Of a stretch of 64,000 nucleotides of DNA, positions 54,199-64,000 are shown piece after piece. The position numbers were made by a program, and so were the translations under genes. The stretch lies in assembly GCF_004331455.1 (NCBI RefSeq), contig NZ_SJJR01000003.1, positions 124,001-188,000 on the forward strand, read 5' to 3'. Every line of letters starts with the position of its first letter. Position 1 is the stretch's first letter. The notes below the pieces were generated by a model. That model saw nothing but the letters and a program-made list of their open reading frames with translations. It ran no database searches and was not told the origin of the DNA. This DNA comes from Micromonospora zingiberis. Its GTDB lineage: Bacteria; Actinomycetota; Actinomycetes; Mycobacteriales; Micromonosporaceae.

Positions 54199-55115
54199 GG
54201 GGCATCTCCGGGTGGGTTGGCGCGGTCTACGGGGGTACGGGGAACCTTGACCACCACGGTCTGCGCCCGCTTGTCGTGCAGCGCCTGCCGCAGCGGGTGG
54301 TCGAAGAGGGGGGAGATCGCGTCGATCAACTGGAGCAGCAGACCGAGGCCGCAGCAGTACCAGAGCAGGGTGGGCAGGCCGAGGGTGTTCCACCGGCGCA
54401 GCGCGCGGCCGAAGCCGAGCGGGGTGTCCGCCTCGACCGGCACCGCCTTGATCCCCACCAGCCGCTTGCCGAACGTCTGCCCGTTGGCCGCCATCGCCGG
54501 CACCTCGTACGCCAGCCAGAGCAGGGTGGCGATCAGCAGGATCACCACGATCAGCGATCCGGTCTGGTTGCCCGCTGCCGGCAGCGGCTCGCTCGTCCGG
54601 TCCTGCTCCTGGATGCGGCGCACGAACTCGTTGATGGGCGCCGAGGTCTCGTCCACGAGCCGGACGACGAACCAGCGGGTGACCACCACGATGAGCGCGA
54701 ACACGATGCCGAGGTCGATCAGGCGGGCAGCCAGCCGGGCGCCGAACGAGGCCAGCGGCAGACCGTGCGGTCGGGGTTCCGGCGGGCGGCCGGGCCAGGT
54801 CGGGTACGGCCAGCCGGGGGGTGGGCCGTAGCCGGGCCCGGCGGCCGGCTGCCCCGGCGTTGGCCCCTGCTGCCAGTTGGCGGGCGGTTGGTATCCGGGG
54901 GGTGGGCCGGATGTCGGTGGCCCGGCGGCGGGCCCGCTGGCCGGCGTCACCGGTTTGGGCGCGGGCTCGGGTTCGGGCTCGGGTTCGGGCGGGGGTGGGC
55001 CCTCGGGTGGGGTGGCGTCGACCGGGATGGGCGCGCCGAGCCAGCCCTCGCCGTCCCAGTACCTGCGGGTCTGCGGGTCGGCGGGGTCGACGTACCAGCC
55101 GGGTGCCACACTCAC
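54195..55115 (-). CDS. DUF2510-RDD membrane protein
   Basis: 306 residues from a GTG. The N-terminal [21 protein letters not shown] is a DUF2510 domain. A Pro-rich linker of about 85 residues follows, then an RDD domain with about three to four helices ([35 protein letters not shown]). RDD proteins are small membrane proteins of mostly unknown role. A second RDD gene lies 22 bp upstream. Its stop overlaps the aminotransferase start. Confidence 0.8.
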   Translation of the reverse strand: MSVAPGWYVDPADPQTRRYWDGEGWLGAPIPVDATPPEGPPPPEPEPEPEPAPKPVTPASGPAAGPPTSGPPPGYQPPANWQQGPTPGQPAAGPGYGPPPGWPYPTWPGRPPEPRPHGLPLASFGARLAARLIDLGIVFALIVVVTRWFVVRLVDETSAPINEFVRRIQEQDRTSEPLPAAGNQTGSLIVVILLIATLLWLAYEVPAMAANGQTFGKRLVGIKAVPVEADTPLGFGRALRRWNTLGLPTLLWYCCGLGLLLQLIDAISPLFDHPLRQALHDKRAQTVVVKVPRTPVDRANPPGDAP

Positions 55116-55137
55116 GTCGCGGCCTTACTGCGCTCGT

Positions 55138-55872
55138 TCACCTCGACACCTTAACGACGACCGTTCCGGCGAACTTGTCGTGGAGGCACTGCTGCCAGGG
55201 CTTGTCCCACAGTTGCCAGAGTCCGTCGACGTAGCTGCCGCCGGGCACCAGCGAGCCGCCGACGAACTGCACGAGGTACCGCTTACCGGCCATTCGCCGG
55301 TCCAGCGTCTGGGTCGGATCGAGGGGTACCACCCGCAGTTTCATCACCCGCTTGCCGAGGGTCTGCCCGGTCCGCTTCAGGTACTCGACGTGGTAGAGCC
55401 AGTAGAAACCCAGCATCAGCACCAGGAGTCCGAGCTGCATCAGCAACATCGGCAGCAGGAGCTGCGCGAAGAAGACGCCGGGGTCGGGCTCGGCGACCGT
55501 CCCGTCCGGGTTGGTGCTGGTTATCCCGGCGACGAGCTGGAGCGTGAAGATCAGGAAGATCGGCATGACCAGCAACAGCAGGACGGCGGTGGCGGCCACC
55601 ACGTCGATCAGGTACGCCAGCAGTCGGTCGCCGAAGCTCGCCAGCGGTTGCCCGCCCGGTCCCAGCACCGGTGGCGGTGGGCCGGCCGACCAGGCCGGGG
55701 GAGGTGGGCCCGCCCAACCCGGAGGTGTCGGGGCGTACTGCGGCGGGATCAGGGGGGCGGGGCCGGCGGGCCAGGCGACGCCACCGGGGGCGGACGGCGG
55801 CGCACCGGCCGGTACGCCGCTGGGCTGCGGTCCACCGGCCGGTGGCGTCGGGTACGGCGAAGGCTGGGTCAC
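55138..55872 (-). CDS. RDD-family membrane protein
   Basis: 244 residues from the GTG at 55872 (MTQPSPYPTPPAGG). The first 85 residues are Pro/Gly-rich. The RDD domain begins at LASFGDRLLAYLIDVVAAT and has about three helices, with YLKRTGQTLGKRVMKLRVV as the conserved loop. It resembles the adjacent RDD protein but lacks DUF2510, so the two probably arose by duplication. The stop of hppD lies 11 nt upstream. An in-frame extension to 56439 lies over hppD and is not coding. Confidence 0.8.
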   Translation of the reverse strand: MTQPSPYPTPPAGGPQPSGVPAGAPPSAPGGVAWPAGPAPLIPPQYAPTPPGWAGPPPPAWSAGPPPPVLGPGGQPLASFGDRLLAYLIDVVAATAVLLLLVMPIFLIFTLQLVAGITSTNPDGTVAEPDPGVFFAQLLLPMLLMQLGLLVLMLGFYWLYHVEYLKRTGQTLGKRVMKLRVVPLDPTQTLDRRMAGKRYLVQFVGGSLVPGGSYVDGLWQLWDKPWQQCLHDKFAGTVVVKVSR

Positions 55873-55883
55873 GCTCGACAGTG

Positions 55884-57710
<1,827 letters not shown>

Positions 57711-57730
<20 letters not shown>

Positions 57731-57765
57731 CGCCTCCGGTAGAGCAGGGGACCCTTGTTAACGCC
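57711..57765 (+). repeat. Two-part stop-abutting repeat, copy 3
   Basis: AAGGAAGGGCACCTTATTAA at its left end supplies the last codons and stop of the Lrp gene. The second half (AGGGGACCCTTGTTAACGCC) ends 2 nt before the stop of the convergent ArsR-like gene. Confidence 0.85.
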
Positions 57766-57767
57766 GA

Positions 57768-58757
57768 TCAGTCGGCGGCGAGCGCGTCGCCGAGCGGGGT
57801 GCGCCGATAGCGGACGGAGCGGCCGGCGCGGATCCGGCTGACCAGCCCGGCCTCCCGCAGCACCGTGAGATGGTCGCCGACGCCGCCGAGGCTGAGCCCG
57901 AGTTGGGCGACGAGCTGACTGGTGGTGGCGGGCAGGGCCAGCGCCCTCAGCACCGCTGCCCGGGACCGGCCCAACAGCCGGTCCAGCGCCTCGTCGGGCC
58001 GGGCCGGATCGGGCGGACCGAGCAGTTCGGCCACCCCGGAGGCCCGGTAGACGATCGCGTACGGCCAGGGCTGCTCGACGTACGTGATCAGGGTGCCGAA
58101 GACGGTGGGCACGAAGAGCAGGCCCCGCCCGGCCAGCGCGTGGGTCGCCGGATCCCGGTCTGCGACCTCGATCACACCGACGTCACCGCCGGTAACCCAG
58201 CGCAGCCGTGGATCCAGGTCCGCCACGGCCGCGCCCCAGCCGTAGGCGAGCAGCCGACCGGCCCGGCGCACCAGATCGCGCTCCAGGATCGCGCGCAGGC
58301 GTGGCCAGTCGGGCTCGACCAGCGCCGTCCAGGCCGCCTCGATCGCGTCCGCGAGCAGGTCGACGACGTTCGGCGAGGCGTAGATCCGCTGGGCGTACGC
58401 CGGTGGGGTGACCCGGGGGCCGGCGAGGTTGCGGGCCAACTCGTCGCGGGCCTGCGCCAACGGGGTCGCCCGGACCACGGCCAGCTCGCCGGAGAAGTCC
58501 CGTGCCGTGCCGTCCGGCGGCGGCTGGATGAAGTCGGCGTTGTAGCCACCACGGCGCAGCAGCGCCAGCAGCGCACCGACCGCCGGCAGGTCGCGTCGCA
58601 GCCGCTCGTACGCGGGCCTGGTCCGCGCCACCCACGGCCCCAGCCCGTCGAAGGACCGTTGGCCGGCGTGCAGTCGCAGCGCGGACACCGCCTCGCCGAG
58701 CGGTGAGATGGCGTACCGGCTGGCCGCCACGTCGGCCGGGGTGACCTCGATCCGCAT
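57768..58757 (-). CDS. ArsR-type winged-helix regulator with N-terminal DUF5937-like domain
   Basis: 329 residues from the ATG at 58757, with GAAAGGTGGCGG upstream. The last 75 residues form a winged helix (TTSQLVAQLGLSLGGVGDHLTVLREAGLVSR). The first 240 residues are an effector-like domain seen in actinobacterial ArsR regulators. It is divergent from an MFS exporter gene across a clear dyad, so it probably represses both. The long in-frame region upstream of 58757 is antisense to the exporter and is not coding. Confidence 0.8.
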   Translation of the reverse strand: MRIEVTPADVAASRYAISPLGEAVSALRLHAGQRSFDGLGPWVARTRPAYERLRRDLPAVGALLALLRRGGYNADFIQPPPDGTARDFSGELAVVRATPLAQARDELARNLAGPRVTPPAYAQRIYASPNVVDLLADAIEAAWTALVEPDWPRLRAILERDLVRRAGRLLAYGWGAAVADLDPRLRWVTGGDVGVIEVADRDPATHALAGRGLLFVPTVFGTLITYVEQPWPYAIVYRASGVAELLGPPDPARPDEALDRLLGRSRAAVLRALALPATTSQLVAQLGLSLGGVGDHLTVLREAGLVSRIRAGRSVRYRRTPLGDALAAD

Positions 58758-58764
58758 CCCGCCA

Positions 58765-58786
58765 CCTTTCGTCCAGGAGCGAAAGG
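58765..58786. promoter_or_regulatory. Dyad operator between the ArsR-like regulator and MFS gene
   Basis: CCTTTCG (58765-58771) and CGAAAGG (58780-58786) are exact inverted repeats 8 nt apart, just upstream of the regulator start. Confidence 0.5.
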
Positions 58787-58823
58787 ATAGAGCGGACCGG
58801 GACGTACGTTCAGGCTGGCCCGC

Positions 58824-60122
58824 GTGAACGACACGCGTACGACCGCGCCGTCCGCCCTGGACCCGCCGGCCACCTTCCGGAACGTCTTCGCCGTCGCCGA
58901 GTTCCGGGTGATCTTCGCCAGCTTCGGCATCTTCATGATCGGCGAGACGGTGAAGATGCTCGCCCTGTCGGTGCTGGTCTACGAGCGCACCGGTTCCGGC
59001 CTGCTGGCCGCGTTGGCGTACGTGACCGGGTTTCTGCCGCATGCCCTCGGCGGGGTGTTCCTGCTGGCTCTGGCGGACCGCTTGCCGGCCCGTGCCCTGA
59101 TCGTCGGGTACGACCTGCTGCGGCTGGCGGTGGTGGCGGTGCTGGCCACCGGCGTGCTGGCACCGCCGCTGATGCTCGGCCTGGTCGCCGTCGTGGCACT
59201 GTTCGGCCCGGTGAGCGGTGCCGCGCGTACGGCGCTGCTGCCCGAGGTGCTGCACGGTGACGCGTACGTGCTCGGACGGTCCCTGCTCACCGTGGCCGCC
59301 GGGGGAACGCAGGTGGCCGGGTTCGCCGTCGGGGGCCTGCTGCTCGGGCTGGTCGGCCCGCACGGCTCACTCTGGCTGACTGCCGTGACCTGCGGCCTCT
59401 GCGCGCTGCTGGTACGCCTCGGGCTTGCCCGGCGTCCCGCGCGGGTGCGCAGTGTGCCGATGCCCGGCCGGGAGCGGCGCGGTGCCGTTCGGGAGACGTT
59501 GCGGGTCAACCGGGAACTGCTCGCCGATCGCCGGATCCGGGGACTGTTGCTCGCCCAGTGGCTCCCCGGCTCGCTGCTCGTCGGGGCGGAGGGGGTGGCG
59601 GTGCCGTACGCGGCCGACCTGGGTAAGGGCGCCAGTGCCGGCGTACTGCTGATGGCCGGTGCGGGCGGCATGCTGGTCGGTGACCTGCTGGTGGGGCGGT
59701 TCGTGGCGCCGGCCCGCCGGGAGCGGTGGACGCCGTGGCTGGCGCTGCTGCTCGGCGTACCGATGCTGGCGTTCCTGGCCCGGCCGGCGCTGATGCCGGC
59801 GGCGGCGCTCTTCGCGGTGGCCACCGCGGGCTTCGCCTACCAACTAGGGCTGGCCCGGCGCTTTCTCGACGCGGTGCCCACCGAACGCCGGGGTCAGGCG
59901 TTCGGGCTGGTCAGCACCGGGATGATGGCGATGCAGGGGCTGGCGGCGGCGGGCGCGGGCGCGCTGAGCGAACTACTCGCCCCGGGCGTCGTGATGGCGA
60001 TCGCCGGCGCGGCGTCGGCCGCCGCGACTCTGCTGCTGTGGCCGATCCTGACGCCGGCCGGTCGTCCGCCCCACCCCGACGGCGAGCCGCGGTCGGTCGG
60101 CGCGGGGCGCGCTGATCGCTGA
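58824..60122 (+). CDS. MFS transporter
   Basis: 432 residues with about 10-12 hydrophobic helices, GTG start. It fits the major facilitator drug-exporter type (DHA3-like), with ALADRLPARALIVGYDLLR as the motif A-like loop. It is divergent from the ArsR-like regulator, which suggests induction by its substrate. The substrate is unknown. A dispersed repeat begins directly after its stop. Confidence 0.82.
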   Translation: MNDTRTTAPSALDPPATFRNVFAVAEFRVIFASFGIFMIGETVKMLALSVLVYERTGSGLLAALAYVTGFLPHALGGVFLLALADRLPARALIVGYDLLRLAVVAVLATGVLAPPLMLGLVAVVALFGPVSGAARTALLPEVLHGDAYVLGRSLLTVAAGGTQVAGFAVGGLLLGLVGPHGSLWLTAVTCGLCALLVRLGLARRPARVRSVPMPGRERRGAVRETLRVNRELLADRRIRGLLLAQWLPGSLLVGAEGVAVPYAADLGKGASAGVLLMAGAGGMLVGDLLVGRFVAPARRERWTPWLALLLGVPMLAFLARPALMPAAALFAVATAGFAYQLGLARRFLDAVPTERRGQAFGLVSTGMMAMQGLAAAGAGALSELLAPGVVMAIAGAASAAATLLLWPILTPAGRPPHPDGEPRSVGAGRADR

Positions 60123-60174
60123 GTTAATAGGGGGCCCTTTTACTACCGAAGGCGTTAATAAGGTGCCCTTCCTT
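60123..60174 (-). repeat. Two-part stop-abutting repeat, copy 4
   Basis: On the minus strand it reads AAGGAAGGGCACCTTATTAA, then a second half with AAAAGGGCCCCCTATTAAC. It abuts the stop of the MFS gene, in the opposite orientation to that gene. Confidence 0.85.
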
Positions 60175-60230
60175 GCACGACACGCGGTGGGGTGCGCGCG
60201 GTCGGGGGTGTGGGTGGCTACCGTGTTCCG

Positions 60231-61667
60231 GTGGCGAAGGGGAGTGGCCTCGGCGTGCGTGGCTGGCTGCTGCTCGGCCTGACCACCGTGGTCGCGCTGG
60301 CCGCGACCGGAGTGTGGAACCCATTCCCCGGCATGTGGGACTGGGTCAACCGGCGGACGCCGATCTCCGAGCCGGACGTGGTCTGGCAGCAACGTATCGG
60401 TGGCACCCCGCGCAGCGTCACGATCGCCGGCGAAGCGGTGGTGGTCGAGCAACGCACCCGGGTCGAGGCACGCAGCCTGGCCGTCGGCAGCCAACTCTGG
60501 GAGCGCAAGGCCGACTGGAGTGCGGTGGCCGGCGGCGGTGCCGACGCCGTGGTGGTCGTCGGTCGCCTGCTGGTCAAGGGGTACGAGGTGCTCGACCCGA
60601 CCACCGGAGTGACGCGCCGGCGCGACGACGATGCGGTGGCCGTCTGGACCTATCGCAATCTGTTGCTCGACGCGCGTTGTGTGGCGGCGACCGACTGCAC
60701 GCTGAGCGCCTGGGAGCCGCGGGGCGTCGCACCGCTCTGGACGGCCTTCCTGCCCGGCGTCAGCAGCGGCCTGCTCGCCGACAATCCGAACCTGCTCGAC
60801 ACCCGCCGGCTCACCAGCGCGCGGATCCATGGTGAGGTGGCGGGCCCGGAAGCCGTACCGCCGCTGCTTGGCTTCCCGGTCGACGGGCGGGTGCACGTGG
60901 TGGACACCGCCACCGGCCGGGTCCTACAGAACGTGGAGCCGGGGCGGGACGAACGGCTCGCGGTGATCGGTGGCCGGCTGTTGCGCGTCGTCGCGCGGTC
61001 CCAGGACGGCAACTGCTACTTCACGATCTCGGGCCGGGACGCGGCCACCGGCCAGGAGACGTGGCAGCGTGCCGGGCTCAACCTGCGTACCGCCGACAGC
61101 GCCGGGTGTGTGCAGCGGGAGGACCCGTACGGCGCCCGCAACGTACTGGTCGGGGTCTCGCCGGACGGTCGGGAGGCGGTCCTCGACGGGTACGACGGGC
61201 GGCTGCTGCTGGCCACCGAGAACTCCGAACGAGTGCTCGCCGTGGACGACCGGTACGCGGTGGTGCGTACCGCCGACCGTGGTGCGCTCTCCGGCCGTGA
61301 ACTCAGCTCCGGCCAGGTCCGCTGGAACCGGCCGGCCGGCGAGAAGGCGGGTGCGGCACTGACCCCGTACGCGGCCATCGTCGCCGACGAGAAGCCGAGC
61401 CGCCTGGTGGCCCTGGACCCCCGCACCGGGCAGGAGTTGGCCGCGTTGCGGTCCTCCGCCAACGCGCTGGCGGTCGGCCCGGCCGGCATGGTGATCGGGG
61501 AGGGCCGCGAGATCGGATACGTCCGTTTCGGTGGGGCGGCCGGCGATCCGGCGCGCAACGGCGACGGGAGCGTACCGGGGCCGGCCGGCACCGGACGGGT
61601 GCCGGCGCCGCAGGACAACTGCGGGCCGAAGAACGAACTGTGCGCGACCCCTGATTCCGGCAAGTGA
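60231..61667 (+). CDS. Membrane-anchored PQQ-like beta-propeller protein
   Basis: 478 residues from the GTG at 60231, 6 nt after TACCGT (leaderless spacing). An N-terminal helix (about 10-28) is followed by propeller-type repeats such as GRVHVVDTATGRVLQNVEPG, SGRDAATGQETWQRAG and SRLVALDPRTGQELAALRS. Several Cys are present, including a pair in the C-terminal tail (NCGPKNELCATP). It is related in layout to the protein at 51730-52977. Catalytic PQQ ligands are not seen. Confidence 0.7.
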   Translation: MAKGSGLGVRGWLLLGLTTVVALAATGVWNPFPGMWDWVNRRTPISEPDVVWQQRIGGTPRSVTIAGEAVVVEQRTRVEARSLAVGSQLWERKADWSAVAGGGADAVVVVGRLLVKGYEVLDPTTGVTRRRDDDAVAVWTYRNLLLDARCVAATDCTLSAWEPRGVAPLWTAFLPGVSSGLLADNPNLLDTRRLTSARIHGEVAGPEAVPPLLGFPVDGRVHVVDTATGRVLQNVEPGRDERLAVIGGRLLRVVARSQDGNCYFTISGRDAATGQETWQRAGLNLRTADSAGCVQREDPYGARNVLVGVSPDGREAVLDGYDGRLLLATENSERVLAVDDRYAVVRTADRGALSGRELSSGQVRWNRPAGEKAGAALTPYAAIVADEKPSRLVALDPRTGQELAALRSSANALAVGPAGMVIGEGREIGYVRFGGAAGDPARNGDGSVPGPAGTGRVPAPQDNCGPKNELCATPDSGK

Positions 61668-61692
61668 CCGCTCGCCGCACGGATGAGCACAC

Positions 61693-61709
61693 CCCACCCG
61701 GCGGGTGGG
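61693..61709 (+). terminator. Short hairpin after the PQQ-like gene
   Basis: CCCACCC and GGGTGGG around GGC, 25 nt past the stop codon and upstream of the fumarase leader promoter. Confidence 0.4.
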
Positions 61710-61743
61710 ACTGATCGAATCTTCTGCCCTAGGCTTTGCCGTC

Positions 61744-61823
61744 ATGAGCGAGCGTGAGCGAGCGAATCATCGGCTCGGTGCGGTGGTGTCTCATGGCGGC
61801 ACGGAGCGAAGCGGAGTGCCGGC

Positions 61824-61827
<4 letters not shown>
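61744..61827 (+). other. Leader uORF of the MSER family, coupled to fumarase
   Basis: Twenty-seven codons beginning [19 protein letters not shown] and ending SGVPA. TAGGCT (61730-61735) ends 8 nt before its ATG, so it may be the 5' end of a leaderless mRNA. Its TGA overlaps the ATG of the fumarase gene. Confidence 0.6.
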
Positions 61828-63485
<1,658 letters not shown>

Positions 63486-63513
63486 CCGCTCCGGCGACGG
63501 TAGTGCGACGATG

Positions 63514-63542
63514 CGAGCCCTCGGCGGGTTGCCGAGGGCTCG
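63514..63542 (+). terminator. 12-bp hairpin after fumarase
   Basis: CGAGCCCTCGGC (63514-63525) and its exact complement (63531-63542) enclose GGGTT, 29 nt after the stop. Confidence 0.7.
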
Positions 63543-63552
63543 CCTGCCGGGT

Positions 63553-63860
63553 TCAGTAGGGCGTCTCGGACTCGTATAGGGCCGTTACACCCTCTCCCCG
63601 GTCAAGATCGGAGAGGGTCAGCCGCTTCACGGGGATCATGACGCGCTGGCCGGTGGAACCACTGCCAGCATCAAGCAACACTTCGACGGTCTCCGTCTTC
63701 GGTAGCTCACGCGGGCCGATCGCCAGGATCCTCCCGAAGTCTGCCTCCCGCTCGAACCTGTGGGCGGTCGATGACCGGGCTCTTGACGGGCGGGTAGAGC
63801 GCCGTCAGGCGGGCGGGTGTGGGGTCCGTCCGGCGGGGCCGGGCCGGGGAAACTGTTCAT
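63553..63860 (-). pseudogene. Frameshifted small gene
   Basis: The ATG at 63860 has a good GGGAGG site and begins MNSFPGPAPPDG, but that frame becomes Arg-rich and runs to a stop at 63636. In another frame the same DNA gives a protein-like stretch (FEREADFGRILAIGPRELP, then VEVLLDAGSGSTGQRV and LTLSDLDRGEGVTALYESE) ending in TGA at 63555-63553. That frame has no start codon and is closed upstream by a TGA near 63812. The simplest reading is one gene of about 100 codons with a frameshift between roughly 63760 and 63815. No family is recognised. Its lower third-position GC than the neighbours fits acquired DNA. Confidence 0.45.
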
Positions 63861-64000
63861 GGTCGGACCTCCCGTGTCCGATCAAGGTCCCGGGTTGGGG
63901 TGTCAGCGCCACCCGGGACCGACTGCAAGGTCTCCCGTTACCCTAAAGCCAACCTGTCTACCATGTCCATCCGACGAACAGCATGTACAGCATGGTGTGC
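63861..64000. other. AT-richer end region with repeated CATG motifs
   Basis: Upstream of the broken gene. The last 50 bases hold CATGTACAGCATG and TACCATGTCCATC, with CATG repeated at about 8-9 and 23 bp. On the minus strand TAGGGT near 63945 could be a -10. The region is truncated by the window. Confidence 0.35.

Overview
The window reads as chromosome of a high-GC actinomycete, most likely Micromonosporaceae (Micromonospora or Salinispora type). This is inferred from very high GC with strong third-position bias, GTG starts, mycobacterial-type gene order and actinobacterial genes (lsr2, carD, DUF3180, DUF397, DUF2510). The gene order folP-folB-folK-DUF3180-membrane protein ... DUF2520-panC-panD ... 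coaX ... lysS-lsr2-clpC, then mutY ... disA-radA-lpqE, then carD-ispD-ispF matches, with insertions, the order I recall for M. tuberculosis Rv3581-Rv3610.

Layout. 1-4.2 kb: minus-strand operon resembling VirB2-VirB3-VirB4 of type IV secretion, with a coupled micro-ORF and the start of a further gene. 4.5-9.2 kb: folate genes and conserved membrane proteins. 9.3-12.9 kb: osmoprotectant ABC transporter whose binding protein looks circularly permuted. 13-17.4 kb: repeat-rich membrane protein, then a second NuoD with a MidA-type methyltransferase. 17.5-24.3 kb: pantothenate (DUF2520, panC, panD), NAD (nadB, nadC) and CoA (coaX) genes. 24.5-30.4 kb: methyltransferase, lysS, lsr2, clpC. 30.8-38 kb: C39-like secreted protein, mutY, ACT protein, peptide deformylase, membrane protein, disA, radA, LpqE-like lipoprotein. 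38.1-42.8 kb: a probable accessory biosynthetic group (UbiA prenyltransferase, UbiG-like methyltransferase, ACAD-fold flavoprotein, type III polyketide synthase). 42.8-47.2 kb: redoxin-like membrane protein, carD, ispD, ispF, TPR protein. 47.4-57.7 kb: tyrosine catabolism (hmgA, unknown gene, fahA, aromatic aminotransferase, hppD, Lrp regulator) mixed with RDD and PQQ-propeller proteins. 57.8-63.5 kb: ArsR-like regulator with divergent MFS exporter, second PQQ protein, class I fumarase. 63.5-64 kb: a decayed small gene and repeated motifs that may begin an accessory region.

How the genes fit together: the aminotransferase, HppD, HmgA and FahA would take tyrosine to fumarate and acetoacetate, and the fumarase uses the fumarate. 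IspD and IspF feed prenyl diphosphates that the UbiA enzyme could use. PanC, PanD and CoaX supply CoA; NadB and NadC supply NAD.

Three dispersed repeat families stand out: (1) 54-55 bp two-part elements abutting stop codons, four copies; (2) a 76-bp hairpin with 24-bp arms, two copies, one inside a gene without breaking its frame; (3) a leader with a short MSER... open frame whose stop overlaps the start of the next gene, three copies. Many genes also carry a TAnnnT hexamer 6-9 nt before the start codon, which suggests leaderless mRNAs. No tRNA, rRNA, CRISPR array or insertion sequence with a transposase was seen.
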